A stretch of 12,692 nt of DNA from Acidobacteriota bacterium (GTDB lineage: Bacteria > Acidobacteriota > Vicinamibacteria > Vicinamibacterales > Vicinamibacteraceae). How positions within the stretch are numbered: the first letter of the stretch is position 1; every line of letters starts with the position of its first letter. The notes beneath the pieces were generated by a model. The model did not search any database, had not been told where the DNA came from, and saw only the letters and a program-made list of their open reading frames with translations. The position numbers and the translations under genes were made by a program. Location of the stretch: NCBI GenBank assembly GCA_023418055.1, contig JAEZDP010000405.1, forward strand, positions 1 through 12,692, read 5' to 3'. Of this stretch, positions 6,765-12,692 are shown piece after piece.

Positions 6765-6834
6765 GCATCCATGCTAGCATCTCGCGTTTCTGATGCGTGT
6801 TCTGCCAAGTAGGCGCCGGACCTTCGTCGTCCGC

Positions 6835-6839
6835 GGAGG
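6835..6839 (+). promoter_or_regulatory. Shine-Dalgarno GGAGG fixing the GTG start at 6846
   Basis: GGAGG lies 6 bases before GTG 6846-6848. It supports this start over the out-of-frame GTG at 6842 and over a longer upstream frame. Confidence 0.8.
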
Positions 6840-6845
6840 CTGTGA

Positions 6846-8114
6846 GTGGCGATTCTGATTCGTCCCGTTCGCGAACAGTTCGAGCACGACCGGGTCATTC
6901 GCGAGCTGGAGTTCAAGCTGCGTCGACGTTACGACGTGGAGGCCAACGTCGGGGATGAGCAGCGTGTGCCGGTGAAGGCCGGCGGCCGCAGCGAGTTCCC
7001 GGACCTGGTGCTGACCACCCCGGCCAGCGGCAAGAAGGCGCACGCCATCGTCGAGGTCGAAACGGCCGAGTCGGTCAATCGCCTCGAGGCCATGCACGAG
7101 TGGGTGCGGTTCTCGAAAGTGCGGGCACAATTCCACCTGTACGTGCCGGCCATCGCCGTGGATGCCACGTTGCGCCTGTGCAAGGAGCACCGGGTGTCGC
7201 CTTCCGAGGTGTGGTCGTTTGTGCCCTACGGCGACCAGTTTCGCTTCACACAGGTGCTGCCCACTCCCGGCGTCCTGGAGCCGGACATGGACCTCGAGGA
7301 GGCACGCGCCGAGCGAAGGGCCCTGCAGGCCGAGCAGACGCCGCCACCACCCCCGGCCGCGGAGGTGGAGCCGGCACCCGTGAAGAAGACGGCAGAGTCT
7401 GCCCCCGCCAAGACCGCGAAACGCCCGGCCAGGAAGAGCCCACCCGCGAAGGCCCCGAGTCAGCCCTCGACGCTGACGTCGGCGCGTCAGGCGGCTGCGG
7501 CCTTTGCCGCGGCCCAGGCGGCCAAAGCAGCCAACGGCGCGAAGATCGCGGCGCCGGCCCGGCGCACCACACCACCCGCGGCCGAGAAGAGCAGCAGCCG
7601 ACCTGCTCAGGCGCAGAGCCAGCCTCAGGCCTCGACCCGGCCGACCGCGAAAGCGCCAGCCCGAGGGGCTGCGACCTCGGCAGGCAAGACCTCTCCTGCC
7701 GCGGAGAAGAAGAGCGCGACAAGAGCTCCCGCGCCGTCGGCGTCCAAGCCCGCCCAGAAGTCGGCGCCGCGGACGGGAGGGAAGACTGCAGCCAAAGTCG
7801 CGGCCCGGCCGGCGGCGTCGAGCCGAGGCCAGGCACCGGCCAAGCCTCTCACGAAGACCCCGAAGGCGCCTGCGAAGGGCGCGGTCAAGCGCCCGGCGGC
7901 CTCCGCGGCCGCCGTCAAGGCATCTCCGCGCAGCAAGGCGCCGGCCGCGCGTCCTGCCTCGAGGTCGGGCACCGCAAAGCCCGCCGCTCGGGCGACGGCG
8001 TCGGATCGGGCGGCCCGGCCGCGCACGAGCCCCAAGGCCTCGGCCGAGGCCACCACCAAGAAACGCGCCGCACCAGCGGGGAAGGCGGCCGCCCGGCCCC
8101 GGAAGCGTCGGTGA
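6846..8114 (+). CDS. PD-(D/E)xK-nuclease-like domain fused to a histone-H1-like Lys/Ala/Pro tail
   Basis: A 422-residue protein in two parts. Residues 1-150 are well ordered: a helix FEHDRVIRELEFKLRRRYD (12-30), then FPDLVLTTPASGKKAHAIVE (51-70) running into VETAESVN (71-78), then MHEWVRFSKV and a strand FHLYVPAIAV. The Asp53...Glu70-x-Glu72 pattern between predicted strands recalls the PD-(D/E)xK nuclease core, but the usual Lys is Glu72, so catalysis is uncertain. Residues 155-422 are low complexity (mainly Ala, Lys, Pro, Arg, Ser, Thr, with motifs such as PAKT, PARKS and AAKP), ending RPRKRR. This resembles histone H1 or AlgP-type DNA-binding tails. Start GTG has a good Shine-Dalgarno. The next gene begins 15 bp after its stop. 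The fold call is my inference by eye and no name is known to me; a DNA- or RNA-associated role is likely from the tail. Confidence 0.7.
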   Translation: MAILIRPVREQFEHDRVIRELEFKLRRRYDVEANVGDEQRVPVKAGGRSEFPDLVLTTPASGKKAHAIVEVETAESVNRLEAMHEWVRFSKVRAQFHLYVPAIAVDATLRLCKEHRVSPSEVWSFVPYGDQFRFTQVLPTPGVLEPDMDLEEARAERRALQAEQTPPPPPAAEVEPAPVKKTAESAPAKTAKRPARKSPPAKAPSQPSTLTSARQAAAAFAAAQAAKAANGAKIAAPARRTTPPAAEKSSSRPAQAQSQPQASTRPTAKAPARGAATSAGKTSPAAEKKSATRAPAPSASKPAQKSAPRTGGKTAAKVAARPAASSRGQAPAKPLTKTPKAPAKGAVKRPAASAAAVKASPRSKAPAARPASRSGTAKPAARATASDRAARPRTSPKASAEATTKKRAAPAGKAAARPRKRR

Positions 8115-8129
8115 ACCGGTAGATCCGCA

Positions 8130-8765
8130 TTGCCCATCGTCCGCCTCTCGCGCGACAAGCGCGGCCTCGACACGCTGTACCTCATCGACACCCGGCAGGA
8201 TGGACGACGCCGGGAAGGCGCCCGCGTGCTGTACTTCTGGACGGCGCCGCCAGGGCTGCGCGTCGGCCGGCTCCCCCTCGACCCCGCGCGTCAGCGGGAA
8301 CTCGAACGCCGCTATCCCGACATCGTCTTCGACTGGCCAGAGCTCGAGCGGGCAGCCGAGAACGCCCGGCAGCAGGCCGCGGCCGCGACCCCCGAAGCAC
8401 GCCGCGAAGCCTGGCGAGCCGCCGGGAAGAGTGCCGGACGGGGAAGCGCCCCGCGTCCGCAGAGGAACGCGCCGACGCCCACCGAGCCGTCGCGGCCGAA
8501 GGCGTCGCCGCTGCAGCCGCGTCGTCACGAGACGGCCGCCGCGGACGTGTCCGAGAGGCCCCCGGCCGCGGACGCGTCGGCCGAGGACTCGGAGCCACCA
8601 GCCCCGGCCGCAGATGCACACGCAGTCGTGCCGGCCGAGGTGACGGGAGAGACGTCAGAAGCCGATGGAGCGCCGTCAGCCCGCCGTCGGCGTCGGCGTC
8701 GACCTAGACGGAACGGCGGTGCCGACGAGACACCACGTGCGCCCGACCCTATAATCGACCCATGA
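8130..8765 (+). CDS. Uncharacterised protein with a small N-terminal domain and an arginine-rich tail
   Basis: A 211-residue protein I do not recognise. Residues 1-75 look folded: VRLSRDKRGLDTLYLIDTR, then ARVLYFWTAPPGLRVGRLPL, then a helix DPARQRELERRYPDIVFDW. The rest is disordered: a Glu/Ala/Arg helix-like stretch to about 100, then Pro/Ala/Glu-rich sequence, an uninterrupted run of about seven arginines at 185-191 followed by PRRN, and a short acidic end. The run comes from a CGTCGG hexanucleotide repeat at 8685-8699. The TTG start at 8130 follows the preceding stop by 15 bp, suggesting one transcript with the nuclease-like gene. The stop overlaps the next ATG as ATGA (8762-8765). Codon bias matches the neighbours, so it is a real gene. 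The tail suggests RNA or DNA binding. Confidence 0.75.
   Translation: MPIVRLSRDKRGLDTLYLIDTRQDGRRREGARVLYFWTAPPGLRVGRLPLDPARQRELERRYPDIVFDWPELERAAENARQQAAAATPEARREAWRAAGKSAGRGSAPRPQRNAPTPTEPSRPKASPLQPRRHETAAADVSERPPAADASAEDSEPPAPAADAHAVVPAEVTGETSEADGAPSARRRRRRRPRRNGGADETPRAPDPIIDP
8727..8762 (+). promoter_or_regulatory. Near-consensus promoter giving a leaderless start for the VWFA-related gene
   Basis: TATAAT at 8750-8755 is a perfect -10 in a GC-rich region. GAGACA at 8727-8732 matches four of six -35 positions (the GACA half), with exactly 17 bp between the boxes. The expected +1, seven bases after the -10, is 8762, the A of the ATG. The promoter overlaps the last codons of the upstream gene. 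Confidence 0.6.
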
Positions 8766-10093
8766 GATCACGAACCAGCCGCCTGCAGTCCACCGGTCTC
8801 GTTCGTACGACGATGGCTGGGCGCCTGCGTCTGGCAGCCGGCCTGCTGGCGTGTGCGGCAGGCGTCACCGCGGTGTCGCTCGCCGCGCAGCAGCCGCCTC
8901 CGCCGGCCGAGATGCCCGCTGCAGATAGCCAGCAGCGCGCGCCAGACTTCGTCTCGGTCACCAACCTCGTCACCACCGACGCCATTCCCCGCGATTCCAA
9001 CGGCCAGTTCGTCGCCGACCTCAAGAAGGAAGACTTCAGGGTCACCGAGGACGGCGTGGAGCAGCAGGTGGCCTCGCTCACGCTCGTGCACGGCGGCCGC
9101 TACTTCAACCTCGCGGCTCCACCGCCGGCACCGGTCGAAGAGGGCATGGTGCTGCCTCCGCCCCGTCCGGTCAACGACGCGGCAGGCCGCATCTTCGTGC
9201 TCTACGTGGACGACCTGCACCTCGATTTCAGGAACACGCCGCGGATTCGTGATCTTTTCAAGAAGATTGCCACCACGCTCATCCACGACGGCGACATGTT
9301 CAGCATCGTGTCCACCGGCCCGTCGTCGCTGGCCATCGACCCCACGTACGACCGGAAGCGGCTCGACGAGGCCATCAAGAAGATCAGTGGGAGCGGCCTG
9401 AAGCCGACCGACATCCTCGAGGGCTCGCAGGGCTCGCAGGGGCCGTCGGAAGTGCGCTACCGCGCGCACGTCGCGTTCAGCACCGCCTTCGATCTCATGC
9501 GGCAGCTCGAGCAGATCCAGAACCGCCGTAAGGCGTTCATCTACGTCAGCAACGGCTACGACTTCGACCCGTTCCCGCAGGGACGCATGCAGGCGCAGGC
9601 GCAGTTGTACGGATACGGCGCCGGAGTGGCCGGCGGCGACACGCTGATGAACATGCAGCGTCAGGGCCAGCAGTTCTCGGACGCCGATCTGGCCAGGGAG
9701 TTGGCTGACCTCACGCGCGCGGCCAACCGCGCCAACGTCACGATGTACACGATCGACCCGCGCGGACTCGTCGGCGGTGCCGACATCGACGAGCCGGTCG
9801 ACATGATGGAGTGGAACAACCACCTGCGGAAGTCGCAGGACAGCCTGCGGGTGCTCGCGGAAGAGACGGGCGGGACCGCCGTCATCAACCAGAACGACTT
9901 CGACCGCGCCCTGAAGCGCATCGACGCGGAGACGAGCGACTACTACGTGCTCGGCTACTACTCGACCAATCCCGACCCCACGCGCAAGCACCGCGCCATC
10001 CAGGTGAAGGTGGAGCGCGATGGCGTGAGCGTGTGGGCACGGAAGGGCTATTCGCTGCGGACGCCGGGCTCGCTCGACAACACCCGGCCCTGA
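8762..10093 (+). CDS. Exported VWFA-related (acidobacterial-type) protein
   Basis: A 443-residue protein with a signal peptide: Arg-rich start, hydrophobic stretch about 23-42, probable cleavage after VSLAA. A beta-sandwich-like motif follows, GQFVADLKKEDFRVTEDGVE (81-100), typical of the entry to the acidobacterial VWFA-related family (TIGR03436 type). The VWFA-like region starts at GRIFVLYVDDLHLDF (142-156). The canonical DxSxS metal motif is replaced by VDDLH, as is common in this family. Later landmarks are KAFIYVSNGYDFDPF, ANVTMYTIDPRGL, LAEETGGTAVINQNDFDRAL and SDYYVLGYYSTNP. The role in the cell is unknown; it is presumably an envelope or secreted adhesion-type protein. The first ATG overlaps the previous stop; Met18 (8813) is an alternative start. 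It converges on lysC with only 3 bp between stops. Confidence 0.9.
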   Translation: MRSRTSRLQSTGLVRTTMAGRLRLAAGLLACAAGVTAVSLAAQQPPPPAEMPAADSQQRAPDFVSVTNLVTTDAIPRDSNGQFVADLKKEDFRVTEDGVEQQVASLTLVHGGRYFNLAAPPPAPVEEGMVLPPPRPVNDAAGRIFVLYVDDLHLDFRNTPRIRDLFKKIATTLIHDGDMFSIVSTGPSSLAIDPTYDRKRLDEAIKKISGSGLKPTDILEGSQGSQGPSEVRYRAHVAFSTAFDLMRQLEQIQNRRKAFIYVSNGYDFDPFPQGRMQAQAQLYGYGAGVAGGDTLMNMQRQGQQFSDADLARELADLTRAANRANVTMYTIDPRGLVGGADIDEPVDMMEWNNHLRKSQDSLRVLAEETGGTAVINQNDFDRALKRIDAETSDYYVLGYYSTNPDPTRKHRAIQVKVERDGVSVWARKGYSLRTPGSLDNTRP

Positions 10094-10096
10094 CCG

Positions 10097-11443
10097 CTAA
10101 CGCCGGCTCGCGGCGGGCCGGGCAGCCCGCGCACGGCTTCCCGCCTTGACGGCCGCCTTTCGGGCGGCCGTTTTCGTTGCGCCCCGCGCCGGCGTCTTCC
10201 GCGCACGTGGCGACGCCGCGTTGCCGAAGAACTCGGCGTGTACCGCGCGGACGCCCTGATCCAGGTCGTCGGCGCTGATGACGCACGACACCTTCATCTC
10301 GGAGGTGCTGATGCAGTCGATGTTGACCTTGTTGCGGGCCAGGGCGCTGAACATGCGCGCGGCCAGCCCCGGCGTCGACGCAATCCGCGACCCGACGATG
10401 GCGATCTTGGCCACCTTCGTGTCGATGAGGACCTCGCCGACCACGCCGCGTCGTGTCCAGGTGGTTTCGAGCGCGCGCACCAGGTCCACCTGATCGGCGT
10501 CGGTCACGAAGGTGATGCGGTTGCGGTCGTGCGTGGCCGCGGCCTGGATGATGAGGCGCACGTTGACGTCTTCGCGCGCGAGATCGCGGAAGATGCCCGC
10601 CGCCACCCCGGGCTGGTCGTGCACCTCGAGCAGGGTGACCTTGGCGATTTTCTTGTCGGACGTGATGCCGACGACTGCGGCCTGTTCCATGTGTTGGCCT
10701 CCACGAATCCAGGTGCCTGGCTTGTGGTGAAAACTCGAGCGGACGTGGATGGGCACGTCGTATTGCAGGCAGATTTCCGCGGCCCGCGGATGGAGCACCT
10801 TGGCGCCGCTGGCGGCCAGCTCAATGGCTTCCTCGTAGCTCATCTCTGGCACCAGCCGAGCGCCGGGCACGAGGTTGGGGTCGGCAGAGTACACGCCGTC
10901 CACGTCGGTGCAGATTTCGCACACCGGGGCCTGGAGCGCTGCGGCCAGCGCCGCGCCGGTGATGTCGCCCCCGCCGCGCCCGAGCGTCGTGGTCTCGTGC
11001 TCGGGGCTCACCCCCTGGAAGCCGGCCACCACCACCACGCGTCCGCTTTCGAGTTCGTGCACCAGGCGTCCGGTGTCGACATCGGCGATGCGCGCCCGGT
11101 TGAACGAGCCGTCGGTGCGGATGCCGCACTGGGCCGCCGTCAACGAGATGGCCGGCACGCCGAGGTCCTGCAACGCCAGGCCTAGCAGCGACACGGCGAT
11201 GGTCTCGCCGCACGACAGCAACTGGTCCATCTCGCGGCCGACGGGGCGGGTGGACACTTCGTGAGCGAGGGCGATGAGCTGGTCGGTGGTCTTGCCCATG
11301 GCCGACACCGCGACGACCATGTGCGGATGGTCCTTGCGGCACTCGGCGATGCGGCGGGCGATGTTCCGCACGCGTTCCGCCGTCGCGACGCTGCTGCCGC
11401 CGTACTTCTGCACGAGCAGGTCGGCGCGTCTGAATCGGCTCAC
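10097..11443 (-). CDS. lysC: Aspartate kinase with a basic C-terminal extension
   Basis: Phosphorylates L-aspartate, the first committed step toward lysine, threonine and methionine. The kinase domain (1-255) shows QKYGGSSVATAERVRNIARR (12-31), VVAVSAMGKTTDQL, DQLLSCGE, TTTLGRGGGDITGAALA (151-167) and CTDVDGVYSADP (178-189). Two ACT domains follow: TLLEVHDQPGVAAGIFRDLA (270-289), and AKIAIVGSRIASTPGLAARM (345-364) with NKVNIDCISTSEMKVSCVI. Feedback inhibition by end products is therefore likely. The family usually ends near residue 405-410 (VHAEFFGN here). An extra tail of about 40 residues, rich in Arg, Lys and Ala, follows to 448. GTG at 11441-11443 overlaps the thrC stop as GTGA, giving translational coupling. 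It is monofunctional, with no homoserine dehydrogenase domain. Confidence 0.95.
   Translation of the reverse strand: MSRFRRADLLVQKYGGSSVATAERVRNIARRIAECRKDHPHMVVAVSAMGKTTDQLIALAHEVSTRPVGREMDQLLSCGETIAVSLLGLALQDLGVPAISLTAAQCGIRTDGSFNRARIADVDTGRLVHELESGRVVVVAGFQGVSPEHETTTLGRGGGDITGAALAAALQAPVCEICTDVDGVYSADPNLVPGARLVPEMSYEEAIELAASGAKVLHPRAAEICLQYDVPIHVRSSFHHKPGTWIRGGQHMEQAAVVGITSDKKIAKVTLLEVHDQPGVAAGIFRDLAREDVNVRLIIQAAATHDRNRITFVTDADQVDLVRALETTWTRRGVVGEVLIDTKVAKIAIVGSRIASTPGLAARMFSALARNKVNIDCISTSEMKVSCVISADDLDQGVRAVHAEFFGNAASPRARKTPARGATKTAARKAAVKAGSRARAARPAASRR
10149..10174 (+). terminator. Intrinsic terminator of the VWFA-related gene, inside the lysC 3' coding end
   Basis: Perfect 9-bp stem ACGGCCGCC (10149-10157) and GGCGGCCGT (10163-10171) with a 5-base TTTCG loop, running into TTTT (10171-10174) then CGTT. 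The T-run is on the plus strand, so it should end transcripts of the VWFA gene, whose stop is 56 bp upstream. On the minus strand the same bases are codons of the lysC tail. Confidence 0.85.
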
Positions 11444-12692
11444 GCCCTGACCTCCGGCGCCTTGGCGTCCTGCGAAGCGAGGAACGCGTCGAAATCGGCG
11501 ATCGATCGGCTCAGCGGGATGGGACGCGCCGTGCGGTCGAGCATCAGCTCGGCCGTCTTGTAGCCATTGCCGGTGATGCAGACGACGATGGGCTCGCCTG
11601 CCGGGATGCGCCCCTGGGCAATCAGCTTTTTCGTGACGGCGAGGGTGGTGCCACCCGCCGGCTCGGTGAAGATGCCTTCGGTCTCGGCCAGCAACTGGAT
11701 GCCGGCAAGTATCTCGTCGTCGGTCACCGCCTCGGCCCAGCCGTTCGATTCGCGGAGCACCTGCAGCACGTGGAAGCCGTCGGCCGGATTGCCAATGGCA
11801 ATCGACTTGGCGATGGTGTCGGGCTTGACCGGGTCGGGGTACTCGGCGCCGTCGTGCAGCGCACGCACGACCGGGGCGCACCCGGCCGCCTGCGCGCCGT
11901 ACATGCGCGGCAGGTCGCCGTCCACCAGCCCGACCTCACGCAACTCGGCAAAGCCCTTGTAGATGCGGGGCAGCAACGTGCCTCCCGCGATGGGCGAGAC
12001 CACATGGCCCGGGAAGCGCCATCCGAGTTGCTCGACGATCTCGAACCCCATCGTCTTGGCCCCCTCGGCGTAGTAGGTACGCAGGTTGATGTTGGCAAAG
12101 CCCCACCCGTGCCGATCGGCCACCTGCGTGCAAAGCCGGTTCACGTCGTCGTAGTTCCCGCGGATGCCGAGGATGCGCGGCTGGTAGACGGCCGACCCCA
12201 GCACCTTGTTGGGCTCGAGGTTGTCCGGGATGAACACGTAGCACTCGAGCCCGAGACGCGCGGCATGGGCCGCGACGCTGTTGCCAAGGTTGCCGGTGGA
12301 CGCGCAGCCGAACGTCGTGAAGCCCAGTTCGACGGCGCGTGTGGCCGCCACCGCCACGACACGGTCCTTGTAGGACAGCGTGGGGTGGTTGACCCCGTCG
12401 TCCTTGATGTACAGCTCGCGGACGCCGAGCCGTTCGGCCAGGCGCGGCGCGGGCACGAGGGGCGTGCAGCCCGACGAGAAGCCCGTGCGAGGTTCCCCCG
12501 TGATGGGCAGCAGCTCGCGGAACCGCCAGACGTTGCGGGGACGTGACGCCACGGCCTCCCGTGTCAGCGTCGCGCGCACGCGGTCGAAGTCGTAGACGGG
12601 TTCGAGCGGCCCGAAACACTGGTCGCAGACGTACAGCGCTTCGGCAGGAAAGGCCGTGTGGCAGACGTGGCAGCGGAGTCCGGTGAGTGTGG
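11440..12692 (-). CDS. thrC: Threonine synthase with N-terminal zinc ribbon (start lies beyond the right edge)
   Basis: Converts O-phospho-L-homoserine to L-threonine with pyridoxal phosphate. 416 residues are visible and the frame is open to the window edge, so the GTG at 12579 is internal and not the start. Near the edge a CxxC-x11-CxxC ribbon (CHVC...CDQC at visible residues 7-25) precedes GPLEPVYDFDRVRATLTREA, a layout known in many bacterial and archaeal threonine synthases. The PLP lysine is in PTLSYKDR (visible residue 108). The substrate and phosphate loops are GCASTGNLGNSVAAHAA and SPIAGGTLLPRIYKGF, and CITGNGYKT lies near the C-terminus. Probably only a few N-terminal residues are missing. 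Its stop overlaps the lysC start by 4 bp. The fold also resembles other PLP lyases, but the ribbon and the lysC neighbour make ThrC the best call. Confidence 0.93.
   Translation of the reverse strand, partial: TLTGLRCHVCHTAFPAEALYVCDQCFGPLEPVYDFDRVRATLTREAVASRPRNVWRFRELLPITGEPRTGFSSGCTPLVPAPRLAERLGVRELYIKDDGVNHPTLSYKDRVVAVAATRAVELGFTTFGCASTGNLGNSVAAHAARLGLECYVFIPDNLEPNKVLGSAVYQPRILGIRGNYDDVNRLCTQVADRHGWGFANINLRTYYAEGAKTMGFEIVEQLGWRFPGHVVSPIAGGTLLPRIYKGFAELREVGLVDGDLPRMYGAQAAGCAPVVRALHDGAEYPDPVKPDTIAKSIAIGNPADGFHVLQVLRESNGWAEAVTDDEILAGIQLLAETEGIFTEPAGGTTLAVTKKLIAQGRIPAGEPIVVCITGNGYKTAELMLDRTARPIPLSRSIADFDAFLASQDAKAPEVRA

Noticed and set aside
7380..8110. The Lys/Ala-rich region as a DNA repeat array or CRISPR-like structure
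   Set aside because: There are no exact repeated units or regular spacers at the DNA level. The repetition is only in amino-acid composition.
6774..8621. A 615-codon minus-strand open frame opposite the H1-like tail and the Arg-rich gene
   Set aside because: It is a mirror of Lys/Ala/Arg codons giving Gly/Leu/Arg-rich sequence without domains. The plus frame has a good ribosome site and a folded N-terminal domain.
8768..9991. A 407-codon minus-strand frame opposite the VWFA gene
   Set aside because: It has no recognisable motif, and the opposite strand encodes a clear family member with a signal peptide.
10238..11185. A 315-codon plus-strand frame opposite lysC
   Set aside because: It is rich in His/Val/Asp/Gly as expected for an antisense shadow. 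lysC motifs are complete on the minus strand.
12577..12579. GTG at 12577-12579 as the thrC start codon
   Set aside because: The frame continues upstream through a CxxC...CxxC zinc ribbon typical of threonine synthase, so the real start lies beyond the window.

Overview
The DNA is strongly GC-rich, with third codon positions dominated by G and C and genes packed tightly on both strands. One gene encodes a secreted protein of the 'VWFA-related acidobacterial' type and another a DUF2911 protein. Together these point to the phylum Acidobacteriota, plausibly the Vicinamibacteria/Luteitalea side. This is inferred from protein families, since there is no rRNA in the window. I see no mobile element, CRISPR array, tRNA or rRNA.

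Layout from left to right. (1) The N-terminus of polyphosphate kinase (ppk1) runs off the left edge on the minus strand. Divergent from it is a plus-strand pair: a FliK-like protein and a stand-alone FlhB C-terminal-domain protein, overlapping by 4 bases. This is the arrangement of Bacillus ylqG-ylqH. (2) Facing that pair on the minus strand is a secreted DUF2911 protein. (3) Upstream of it is a compact minus-strand cluster with gaps of 9, 9 and 29 bp, transcribed hemE, hemG/hemY, a class I O-methyltransferase with an export-type N-terminus, then arginase. (4) A divergent intergenic region (6659-6845) with repeated AACAGGTTA boxes separates hemE from plus-strand genes. (5) These are a protein with a PD-(D/E)xK-nuclease-like N-terminal domain and a roughly 270-residue Lys/Ala/Pro histone-H1-like tail, a second unknown protein ending in an arginine run, and the VWFA-related exported protein. 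(6) Convergent to them, entering from the right edge, are threonine synthase (thrC, N-terminus cut off by the window) and aspartate kinase (lysC), overlapping by 4 bases.

How the genes work together: hemE and hemG are late heme-synthesis steps. thrC and lysC supply the last step and the committed first step of aspartate-family amino-acid synthesis. The 6846-8765 pair is not a recognised system. Its highly basic tails suggest nucleic-acid binding.

The most interesting observations are these. The nuclease-like/H1-tail fusion and its Arg-rich partner form an undescribed pair. A near-consensus promoter (GAGACA-17 bp-TATAAT) is placed so that transcription of the VWFA gene would begin at its ATG, giving a leaderless mRNA. 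A strong intrinsic terminator for the VWFA gene lies inside the 3' coding end of lysC, where its hairpin encodes part of an unusual basic tail on the aspartokinase. A methyltransferase carries a signal-peptide-like N-terminus and an altered metal-site motif. Function calls rest on motif recognition by eye; no database search was run.
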